Shown piece after piece: positions 1-5,398 of a stretch of DNA of 6,016 bases. A program made the position numbers and the translations under genes. The DNA comes from Bacillota bacterium (lineage in GTDB: Bacteria > Bacillota > Dethiobacteria > SKNC01), in assembly GCA_007121375.1 (NCBI GenBank), contig SKLX01000182.1, positions 1-6,016 on the forward strand. The letters are read 5' to 3'. Under the pieces are notes generated by a model. The model saw only the letters and a program-made list of their open reading frames with translations. It ran no database searches and was not told the origin of the DNA. Each line of letters opens with the position of its first letter. Position 1 is the stretch's first letter.

Positions 1-147
1 GTAATAAGAGATATAAGAATATTTTTAAACACCATCCGGCAGGCCATAAAAATAATTAAAAAAGCCGGTATGACCCCCCTGGTTACGGAAACGGACAGGG
101 AAGAACACTACGAAATTGTGATCAAATTACCTAAGGATAGAGGATAA
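1..147 (+). CDS. noc: Nucleoid occlusion protein Noc, C-terminal fragment (5' end outside window)
   Basis: Frame 1 is open from the first base to TAA at 145-147, giving the last 48 residues of a protein that starts upstream of the window. The tail contains DIRIFLNTIRQAIKIIKKAG followed by an acidic stretch and then HYEIVIKLPKDRG. This resembles the C-terminal dimerisation region of Noc, the ParB-family CTP-binding protein that coats DNA near the membrane and keeps the division septum off the nucleoid. Position supports the call: in many Bacillota noc lies directly upstream of parA (soj) and parB (spo0J), as here. The diagnostic parts (CTPase domain, helix-turn-helix, amphipathic membrane-binding N-terminus) are outside the window, so a second ParB paralogue cannot be strictly excluded. 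The ParB-type C-terminal domain of the complete gene at 1022-1876 has a clearly different sequence, which favours Noc. Confidence 0.82.
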   Translation, partial: VIRDIRIFLNTIRQAIKIIKKAGMTPLVTETDREEHYEIVIKLPKDRG

Positions 148-184
148 AATTCCGGAAATTGAAAGCCGGAATTTTCTTTTTTTT
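146..184 (+). terminator. Intrinsic terminator after noc
   Basis: A perfect 10-bp stem, AAAATTCCGG (146-155) with CCGGAATTTT (166-175), closes a 10-base loop and is followed by CTTTTTTTT to 184. The left arm begins inside the noc stop codon. This is a classic Rho-independent terminator. It implies that noc ends its own transcript and that parA-parB has a separate promoter, apart from read-through. Confidence 0.9.
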
Positions 185-267
185 GAAGTAGAGCAGGAAC
201 TGTTAAATATTATAACGAAATAGAAAACATTATGTAAAATATTATAGAGAAAGCAAGAGGTGGAAAT
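183..267 (+). promoter_or_regulatory. Leader and probable promoter region of parA-parB
   Basis: This AT-rich stretch between the noc terminator and parA must hold the parAB promoter if the terminator works. Candidate -10 boxes are TATTAT (208-213), with a weak TTGAAG (183-188) 19 bases upstream, and TAAAAT (235-240), which has no convincing -35. The 10-mer AAATATTATA occurs twice, at 205-214 and 237-246. A good ribosome binding site, AGAGGTGG (256-263), precedes the parA ATG at 268. The exact transcription start cannot be decided from sequence. Confidence 0.35.
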
Positions 268-1029
268 ATGTCCAGGGTAATTGCCATTACCAACCAGAAG
301 GGAGGGGTAGGAAAAACTACTACTGCTGTAAACCTGAGTGCCTGTTTGTCAGACTTGAAGAAGAAGGTGCTCCTGGTTGATATAGATCCCCAGGGTAACA
401 GCACCAGCGGCATAGGATTAAATCGCAGTAAAATTGAGTCCTGCATTTATGATGCCTTGATTAATGGACTACCCCTAAAAAAAATATTACTAAATACTAC
501 CTATAATAACTTAAAGGTAGTTCCTGCTACTATTCAGCTGGCAGGAGCGGAAATAGAATTGGTTCCAACCATGTCACGGGAAGTAAAGTTAAGAAGGGTC
601 CTTAATGAAATAAGAGGGGATTTCGATTACATTATTATAGACTGTCCTCCTTCCCTGGGATTGTTAACCATTAATGCTTTAACCTCTTCTGACTCGGTAC
701 TGGTTCCCATTCAATGTGAATACTATGCCCTGGAAGGGTTAAGCCAGCTGGTTAACACCATAAAATTGGTGCAAAAGCATTTGAATACGGAACTAAAAAT
801 AGAGGGGGCCCTCCTAACCATGTATGATGGCAGAACTAACTTGTCCTCCCAGGTGGTGGAGGAGGTTAAAAATTATTTCGGACCTAAAGTTTACAAAACT
901 ATCATACCCCGAAATGTAAGACTCAGTGAGGCTCCCAGTCATGGCCAACCAATTATTTATTACGATAACCGCTCAAAGGGTGCCGAGGTTTACAAAGAAC
1001 TTGCCAGGGAGGTAATGGAAAATGCCTAA
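268..1029 (+). CDS. parA: Chromosome-partitioning ATPase ParA (Soj)
   Basis: This 253-residue protein is a ParA/MinD-family deviant-Walker ATPase, the same length as B. subtilis Soj. The deviant Walker A motif KGGVGKTT spans residues 11-18, with signature Lys11 and catalytic-type Lys16. The A' motif DIDPQGN is at 38-44 and Walker B, YIIIDCPP, at 121-128. Arg189 in the DGRTNL segment matches the Soj residue needed for nonspecific DNA binding. The segment PRNVRLSEAPSHGQPI near 214-229 is typical of chromosomal ParA. ATP-bound ParA dimers sit on the nucleoid; ParB-parS complexes trigger hydrolysis, driving origin segregation, and in Bacillus Soj also modulates DnaA. The ATG at 268 has AGAGGTGG upstream and puts the Walker A motif at the usual distance. 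The 3' end overlaps parB by 8 bases, suggesting translational coupling. The protein looks intact and ordinary. Confidence 0.97.
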   Translation: MSRVIAITNQKGGVGKTTTAVNLSACLSDLKKKVLLVDIDPQGNSTSGIGLNRSKIESCIYDALINGLPLKKILLNTTYNNLKVVPATIQLAGAEIELVPTMSREVKLRRVLNEIRGDFDYIIIDCPPSLGLLTINALTSSDSVLVPIQCEYYALEGLSQLVNTIKLVQKHLNTELKIEGALLTMYDGRTNLSSQVVEEVKNYFGPKVYKTIIPRNVRLSEAPSHGQPIIYYDNRSKGAEVYKELAREVMENA

Positions 1030-1876
1030 AAAGGGCCTGGGTAAAGGCTTATCAGCCTTAATTCCCGATATTGAAGAGGATAAGACCAGAAATGTTACGG
1101 AGATTAACCTGAAGGATATAAAGAAAAATCCTTATCAGCCCCGCAAAAACATTGATGATGAAAAATTGAAAGAGATGCTTCAATCCATTCGAGAGCATGG
1201 AGTAATACAGCCAGTTCTGGTAAGGAAGGTTGATCAGGGATATGAGCTGGTGGCAGGAGAGAGAAGGATGAGGGCTGCCCAGCTGGCAAAACTGGAAAAA
1301 ATTCCTGCAGTAATAAGGGATTTTAATGAGAATGAAATGCTGGAGATATCCCTTATAGAAAACATCCAGAGGGAAAATTTAAACCCCCTGGAGGAGGCGG
1401 AAGCCTATAAAAGGCTGATGGAGGAATTCGGCTTCAACCAGGAAAAAATAGCTGAAAGGTTGGGCAAAAGCAGGCCAGTAATAGCCAACACTTTAAGATT
1501 ATTAAGCCTGGAAGAAAAGGTAAAAAACTATCTTAAGGAAGGAAAAATATCAGCAGGTCATGCCCGGGCCCTGGCTTCCATTGAGGAAATGGAGCTACAA
1601 CGGGAGGTAGCCGAGGAAATTTTGAAAAAGAACCTTACCGTGCGAAAGGTGGAAGAGGTGCTCCAGCAGCTAAAAAAGAAGAAGGAGAAGGAGGAGAGCC
1701 CTCCTCCGAAAAAACCTAAGGCAGATCCCTTCCTCCTTGACCTGGAAGAAAAACTGTGCCGCTATTTTGGAACAAAAGTAAAAATTGTAGAAGGAAAAAA
1801 CAAGGGGAAAGTAGAAATAGAATATTATAGTCCGGGAGAATTGGAAAGAATAGCAGAAAAACTTTTCAGCCTTTAA
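1022..1876 (+). CDS. parB: Chromosome-partitioning CTPase ParB (Spo0J)
   Basis: This 284-residue ParB has the full domain order. The N-terminal KKGLGKGLSALIP (3-15) is the short basic peptide that stimulates ParA ATPase. The ParB/Srx-like CTP-binding domain follows, with NPYQPRK (36-42) and GERRMRAA (79-86), the motif that contacts nucleotide. ENIQREN (113-119) begins the second conserved box. A helix-turn-helix around 138-161 (EKIAERLGKSRPVIANTLRL) recognises parS. A Lys/Glu/Pro-rich linker (about 217-234) leads to a C-terminal dimerisation domain (235-284). ParB loads at parS, switches to a CTP-dependent sliding clamp and spreads; in Bacillota it also recruits SMC condensin. The start codon lies inside the end of parA, with AGGGAGGT (1006-1013) as its ribosome binding site. 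A parS site lies just beyond the stop. Nothing appears damaged. Confidence 0.97.
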   Translation: MPKKGLGKGLSALIPDIEEDKTRNVTEINLKDIKKNPYQPRKNIDDEKLKEMLQSIREHGVIQPVLVRKVDQGYELVAGERRMRAAQLAKLEKIPAVIRDFNENEMLEISLIENIQRENLNPLEEAEAYKRLMEEFGFNQEKIAERLGKSRPVIANTLRLLSLEEKVKNYLKEGKISAGHARALASIEEMELQREVAEEILKKNLTVRKVEEVLQQLKKKKEKEESPPPKKPKADPFLLDLEEKLCRYFGTKVKIVEGKNKGKVEIEYYSPGELERIAEKLFSL

Positions 1877-1884
1877 AGGGTTAA

Positions 1885-1900
1885 TGTTTCACGTGAAACA
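1885..1900 (+). other. parS centromere site
   Basis: TGTTTCACGTGAAACA is a perfect 16-base palindrome matching the bacterial parS consensus (TGTTNCACGTGAAACA). Flanking bases extend the symmetry to 20 bases (1883-1902). It lies 8 bases after the parB stop, outside coding sequence. It is the expected loading site for the ParB encoded immediately upstream. I saw no second copy in the window. Confidence 0.97.
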
Positions 1901-1980
1901 TTTTGCTTTTTTCCTATTTCCATTATGCTTTTAAAATTGCCAAAAAAGGAAGGATTTCAAGCTATTTTGGCGAAATAATT

Positions 1981-2008
1981 ACCTTGTCGGTTCAGACAGG
2001 GTTTTTTT
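1981..2008 (+). terminator. Intrinsic terminator of the parA-parB operon
   Basis: ACCTTGTC (1981-1988) pairs with GACAGGGT (1995-2002) over 8 bp with one G-U wobble, closing the 6-base loop GGTTCA, and runs into seven T residues (2002-2008). It lies about 105 bases after the parB stop. No gene lies between, so it probably ends the parAB transcript downstream of parS. Confidence 0.8.
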
Positions 2009-2033
2009 ATGTCTTTTTATAAAAAGACATAAA
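2006..2033. repeat. 28-base perfect palindrome upstream of the M23 peptidase gene
   Basis: The half-site TTTATGTCTTTTTA (2006-2019) is followed directly by its exact reverse complement (2020-2033), with no spacer. It begins within the T-tail of the preceding terminator. It has no T-tract of its own on the + strand, so it is not an obvious second terminator. Its right arm covers AAGACA (2024-2029), a plausible -35 element. It could be an operator, a hairpin stabilising transcript ends, or a cruciform-prone spacer; the sequence does not settle which. Confidence 0.6.
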
Positions 2034-2053
2034 GAGTTTAAATGGATTATAGT
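2024..2053 (+). promoter_or_regulatory. Putative promoter of the M23-bactofilin group
   Basis: AAGACA (2024-2029, four of six matches to TTGACA) and TATAGT (2048-2053, five of six matches to TATAAT) are separated by 18 bases. They lie just after the parAB terminator and 18 bases before the next ATG. A new promoter is expected here because of the terminator. The overlap of the -35 with the palindrome at 2006-2033 makes repressor control possible but unproven. Confidence 0.4.
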
Positions 2054-2070
2054 TACAGGCAGGTGATCTA

Positions 2071-3054
2071 ATGAGTAGAAAAAAAAGAATAACCATTATG
2101 TGGATCCCCCACTGGGGGAGCAGTCCCAGGAACTTTAATGTATCCCTGGGGTTGCTGACTTCCGTTGCAGCCCTGGTCCTGGCTGTAGCAACGGGACTAG
2201 GTATTTTAGGACGGGATTACATACATATGCAGGCCAAATTGGATGACCTGCACCGGCTGGAAAAGGTGAAAAATATTCAGGAGTCTCAACTGGAACAATT
2301 TGCCCGGGAATCCCGGGAGATGGCCCAGGAGCTGGAAGAGATAAAAGAAATGGACCGGGAAGTAAGGGAGCTTCTGGAAATGGAGGAGTTCCAGGAGGAA
2401 AAGCTTGAGGAGCTGGAAGAAGATGGGGACCGCCAGGTAGGAAGCGGTACTCTTACCAGCAGGGGGTCCCTGGGCATACAGGGATATTCCCTGAGGGAAA
2501 AAGAGGCAGCAGGTGACAATTATAATTATTTAGGTTACGGAAACCAGGGACTGGAGGAAATGGACAGTATCAGGTTCAGCCTCCCCTCCACCCGGGTTAG
2601 CCTGGAGGAGCTGGAGAACCTGCTAAAGGAAGAAAAAAGCCGCCGGGCCGGCACTCCCTCCATATGGCCCCTGGAGGGACGGCTTACTTCTTCCTATGGT
2701 TATCGAGCCTGTCCCTTTACAGGAAGAAGGACTTTTCACCAGGGGATAGATGTGGGAGCCCCCCGGGGAACTTCCATATATGCAGCCGCCGACGGAGTGA
2801 TTGAAATGGCCCGCTACAATGGAGGTATGGGAAAAACCATTATCATAGATCATCCTTACGGCCACAAAACCCTTTATGCTCACCTGATAGACTATAAGGT
2901 AAAAGAGGGAGAGGAAGTAAAAAAGGGAGATGTGATAGGGTTCGTAGGCAGCACTGGATTCAGCACAGGTCCCCATCTGCACTATGAAGTCCATAGGGAG
3001 GGGGAGCCGGTGGACCCCATGGAATATCTACCGGAGAAGAATAGAGAAAGCTAA
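2071..3054 (+). CDS. Membrane-anchored coiled-coil M23 family metallopeptidase
   Basis: This 327-residue protein is a predicted peptidoglycan endopeptidase facing the outside of the membrane. The N-terminus carries a TIMWIPH segment (8-14) common in this M23 subgroup, then one membrane helix (about 24-46). A long charged coiled coil rich in Glu, Arg and Lys covers roughly 53-120, and a less ordered linker follows to about 195. The C-terminal M23/LytM domain (about 199-320) has all expected residues: HxxxD (His223, Asp227) and HLH (His302, His304), supplying zinc and catalytic histidines, and YAH (His271). It should therefore be active, unlike degenerate EnvC/NlpD-type activators. The start is supported by AGGTGATC (2061-2068), which matches the 16S tail, though only 2 bases separate it from the ATG. 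A bactofilin gene follows after 44 bases; such pairs act together in cell-wall shaping. The cleaved bond cannot be read from sequence. Confidence 0.93.
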   Translation: MSRKKRITIMWIPHWGSSPRNFNVSLGLLTSVAALVLAVATGLGILGRDYIHMQAKLDDLHRLEKVKNIQESQLEQFARESREMAQELEEIKEMDREVRELLEMEEFQEEKLEELEEDGDRQVGSGTLTSRGSLGIQGYSLREKEAAGDNYNYLGYGNQGLEEMDSIRFSLPSTRVSLEELENLLKEEKSRRAGTPSIWPLEGRLTSSYGYRACPFTGRRTFHQGIDVGAPRGTSIYAAADGVIEMARYNGGMGKTIIIDHPYGHKTLYAHLIDYKVKEGEEVKKGDVIGFVGSTGFSTGPHLHYEVHREGEPVDPMEYLPEKNRES

Positions 3055-3098
3055 CAGCAAAACAATTTTTCAATACATATAGAAAGTATGGTGGTATT

Positions 3099-3470
3099 AT
3101 GTTGGGATCCCGGAAGAGAAAATCAGGCAAGGTGGATACCCTTATAGGTAAAGAAACGGAAATAAAGGGAAGCATAAGGGCCTCGGGTATGGTCCGGATA
3201 GACGGCAGGTTCGAAGGGGAAATATTAACAGAAGGTGATCTTATCATTGGTGAATCTGCCCGGGTAAAGGCAGAGGTTAATGCCCGTAACTTAACCCTGG
3301 CCGGAGAATTAAAGGGGAATGTAGAACTGGAAGGTAGGCTGGAGCTTAATTCCAGTGGACGCCTATATGGTGACATTAAAGTGAATAACCTGGTTATAGC
3401 CGACGGAGGGTTGTTTAAGGGAAGTTCTTTAATGCCTGGCATGGAGGAGGATCAGGAGCAGGAAAGTTAA
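3099..3470 (+). CDS. Bactofilin (polymer-forming cytoskeletal protein)
   Basis: This 123-residue protein has the short basic N-terminal tail and single right-handed beta-helix of bactofilins (DUF583). From about residue 14 the sequence falls into five or more rungs of roughly 17 residues with hydrophobic-x-hydrophobic strands and Gly turns, for example MVRIDGRFEGEI (31-42), LIIGESARVKAEV (48-60), LTLAGELKGNVE (65-76) and LVIADGGLFKGS (98-109). The C-terminal tail is acidic (EEDQEQES). Bactofilins assemble without nucleotide into filaments under the membrane and position cell-wall enzymes; the M23 gene immediately upstream fits this, as in the CcmA-Csd1 pair of Helicobacter. The ATG at 3099 has only a weak GGTGGT (3090-3095) upstream. 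No terminator separates it from the M23 gene, so co-transcription is likely. A CcmA/BacA orthology claim is not justified. Confidence 0.92.
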   Translation: MLGSRKRKSGKVDTLIGKETEIKGSIRASGMVRIDGRFEGEILTEGDLIIGESARVKAEVNARNLTLAGELKGNVELEGRLELNSSGRLYGDIKVNNLVIADGGLFKGSSLMPGMEEDQEQES

Positions 3471-3515
3471 GTTCCCGCTAAAAAGGAATTTTAATTAATA
3501 TAACGAATATTTTTT

Positions 3516-4709
3516 ATGGTTAATAAAATATACTTTAGGAAAGCGAGGCAGCAGCGGGTGAAAAAAATACTACTGGCGGGAGTTTTTATAATCATCGCCT
3601 TGGGTCTTTTCATATTTTATGGTAAAATTTCTCACCTGCCATGGGAGGGCCTCCCCGGCCATCAACCCCGGGAGATATGGAGCAGGGAAAGGGGCGATGG
3701 AGAAATCCTGGCGGCAGCAGAAAGGAAAGGGATGATCCTGGTGGGAAGAAAAAATCAGGGCTTTTCCCTTCTAGCTATGGATTACCAGGGAAATGAAGCT
3801 TGGCAAAAGGCCAGCCGTAAGGAAGGAAGTGCATCCCTGGGGAAAGAATACTGGGCTGCTGCTGAATATGACAGGGGCTCCGTGGAAATATTTGATTACC
3901 AGGGTAGCAGAGTCAGCCAGATAAGGATACCCCCTGACTTTAAAAAGATCTGGATGGGACCTGCCGGGGAAGTAATAAGCATTTACAGTCTTTTCAGGGA
4001 AGGAAATGATAAAGAAGACCTTTACGGGGAGAAACTTCGGGTTTTTTCCCCAGAAGGGAGAACAATATTTAACCAGGATTTTTCCGGTCAGGGGGTTCTG
4101 GAGGTTAAGATTGTCCCCGGCAAAGAAATTTTAATTGTAAATACAATAGAAGTTTATCCCCAGGCGAAATCAAAGGTATACCTTGTAACCCTGGAGGGGG
4201 AAACCCTGGCAGAGGTGGAAAGCAGTGAATTGTTTTTTTCTCCTCTCCTTTGCCTTCAGGAGGAGGAGGTGTTCCTGGCCACCAAAAAAGAATTTTTTGC
4301 CTACTCTTTCACGGGAGATGAGCTGGTGAGCAGGTTTATGGATTTTGAGATTATAGATATACTAATGACGGGAAAAGGGGAGCTAGTTTTATTTGCCCTC
4401 CCCGGAACTCCTTCTCCGGGCAGCACCCGGATAAAAGGATTAGACGAGGAAGGGCTAGTTATCTGGGAGAAAAAGGTTCCTGGAACATATCAAAGGAGCC
4501 AGGGGAGGCAGGATGGGGGTTTTTATCTTTTAACAGAAGAAAATCTGTATCTTTTTTACCCCCGGGGGGAATCCTACTATTATTATTCCCTGGAGGAAAA
4601 TAAAGAAGTATATCCCTTATCAGGAGAAGTTTTTTTCCTTTTAGATGGACAGGACTTGAAGGGTTATTACTGGCCCCTATCTACGGGAGAAAAGGAGAGA
4701 AACCGGTGA
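3516..4709 (+). CDS. Membrane-anchored beta-propeller-like protein, possibly DUF5711 family
   Basis: I do not recognise a characterised homologue. The 397-residue protein has a basic N-terminus, one membrane helix (about 17-36) and a large domain probably outside the membrane. That domain holds seven similar segments, each an aromatic/aliphatic strand followed by a Gly turn: AMDYQGNEAW (87-96), EIFDYQG (124-130), RVFSPEG (175-181), YLVTLEG (222-228), FAYSFTG (261-267), KGLDEEGLVIW (307-317) and YLFYPRG (345-351). The turn glycines are 38-51 residues apart, as expected for a seven-bladed PQQ/WD-like propeller. Similar anchored propeller proteins in Clostridia carry the DUF5711 label; I suggest that from memory only. 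Such domains usually bind proteins or scaffold. The ATG at 3516 has no ribosome binding site (AATATTTTTT upstream); a GTG at 3558, after AGG at 3546-3548, would give a start MKKILLAGVF and keep the helix. The 3' end overlaps the CvpA gene by 4 bases. Confidence 0.75.
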   Translation: MVNKIYFRKARQQRVKKILLAGVFIIIALGLFIFYGKISHLPWEGLPGHQPREIWSRERGDGEILAAAERKGMILVGRKNQGFSLLAMDYQGNEAWQKASRKEGSASLGKEYWAAAEYDRGSVEIFDYQGSRVSQIRIPPDFKKIWMGPAGEVISIYSLFREGNDKEDLYGEKLRVFSPEGRTIFNQDFSGQGVLEVKIVPGKEILIVNTIEVYPQAKSKVYLVTLEGETLAEVESSELFFSPLLCLQEEEVFLATKKEFFAYSFTGDELVSRFMDFEIIDILMTGKGELVLFALPGTPSPGSTRIKGLDEEGLVIWEKKVPGTYQRSQGRQDGGFYLLTEENLYLFYPRGESYYYYSLEENKEVYPLSGEVFFLLDGQDLKGYYWPLSTGEKERNR

Positions 4710-5284
4710 ATTTGACCTGGTTTGATATTGCTGTACTGTCTTTTTTATGCTGGGGAGGGGTAGGAGGTTACCTTAAGGGAATTACCCTTTCTATTTATAA
4801 TATGCTGGGGTGGGCAGGGGCCCTGTTAGTTGCCCTTTATGCCCGGGCTCCCCTTTCCCTTTTTGTAGATCAGCAATATGATTTAACCCCTCGCCTTACA
4901 GAAGTTATTTCTCAAAGGGCTGATCTTCCTATGAAGGTGGGGGGTATTATTTCCCCTGGAGAGGGGATATCCGGTGATATAATCTACTCCTGGCTGGCAG
5001 AAGCTTTGGTAAACCTTCTAGGTTTTCTGGCAGTCTTTTTAGTTATAACCTCCCTTTTAAAAATTTGGGAAGGCGTCCTCCTGGCAAAAAGGGGAGAGGT
5101 TAAAGGGATACTTGAAAACCTGGTTTCTTCATTGTTTGGGGTCCTTAAAAACTCTCTGGTACTATTTACATTGATTTATTTAATCCTCCCTTTTCTAAAA
5201 GGGGCTGATTTTTTATTTTTCGAAGACATTGGAGGCTCCCTGACGGTCACAAACATAAGCCGCCTTATAAACATTATATTTTAA
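4706..5284 (+). CDS. CvpA family membrane protein
   Basis: This 192-residue hydrophobic protein fits the CvpA (colicin V production) family. The opening, TWFDIAVLSFLCWGGVGGYLKG (4-25), shows the family's usual start: a first helix with an early Asp, then a Gly-rich segment ending in a basic residue. Predicted membrane segments lie at about 6-22, 27-46, 97-121 and 138-164, with a polar loop at about 52-95. Family members are linked to colicin V production in E. coli and, more loosely, to envelope stress and biofilm formation; the biochemical role is unclear. Translation starts at GTG (4706), which shares the tetranucleotide GTGA with the stop of the propeller gene. AAAGGAGA (4691-4698) is a good ribosome binding site. 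The pair are therefore translationally coupled and probably work together. A remote alternative is a generic small integral membrane protein without CvpA function. Confidence 0.82.
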   Translation: MNLTWFDIAVLSFLCWGGVGGYLKGITLSIYNMLGWAGALLVALYARAPLSLFVDQQYDLTPRLTEVISQRADLPMKVGGIISPGEGISGDIIYSWLAEALVNLLGFLAVFLVITSLLKIWEGVLLAKRGEVKGILENLVSSLFGVLKNSLVLFTLIYLILPFLKGADFLFFEDIGGSLTVTNISRLINIIF

Positions 5285-5398
5285 TAAATTTACGGGATAA
5301 GCAGGATTTTTAAGGACAGGCGGAGAAAAAGTTTATTGTTGTAATTTAAGAAAATTCTGTTAAAGTCTATTAACAGAAAAAACAGGAGGGAAAGTATA
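5285..5398 (+). promoter_or_regulatory. Intergenic leader of adk, with inverted repeat
   Basis: No terminator follows the CvpA gene, so read-through into adk is possible. The gap holds an inverted repeat with perfect 9-base arms, TTCTGTTAA (5355-5363) and TTAACAGAA (5370-5378), around AGTCTA. On the + strand it is followed by A residues, so it is not a terminator in that direction. A weak promoter may use TTGTTG (5336-5341) and TTAAAG (5360-5365), which would place the -10 inside the repeat. AGGAGGG (5384-5390) is a near-perfect ribosome binding site 8 bases before the adk ATG. Confidence 0.4.

Noticed and set aside
1687..1704. GGAGGA/TCCTCC hairpin late in parB as a terminator or attenuator
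   Set aside because: The repeat is inside an intact reading frame, has no T-tract and is explained by Glu and Pro codons of the charged linker.
2296..2322. CCCGGG-centred stretch in the M23 gene as a Noc-binding site
   Set aside because: The Noc site consensus, as I remember it, is ATTTCCCGGGAAAT. Around the CCCGGG cores here (TTTGCCCGGGAATC and its neighbour) the flanks differ at several positions, and the stretch lies in coding sequence with frequent CCCGGG.
2286..2519. Antisense open frame rich in Ser opposite the M23 gene
   Set aside because: It mirrors the Glu-rich coiled coil (GAG/GAA codons read in reverse) and has no homology or ribosome binding site. The other antisense frames (210-446, 1104-1289, 2623-2994, 2960-3442, 5290-5619, 5513-5929, 5668-5850) are likewise shadows of the + strand genes and leaders.
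4558..4572. ACCCCCGGGGGG palindrome as a regulatory or Noc site
   Set aside because: It lies in the middle of the propeller coding sequence, encodes ordinary Pro/Arg/Gly codons and does not match the Noc consensus.
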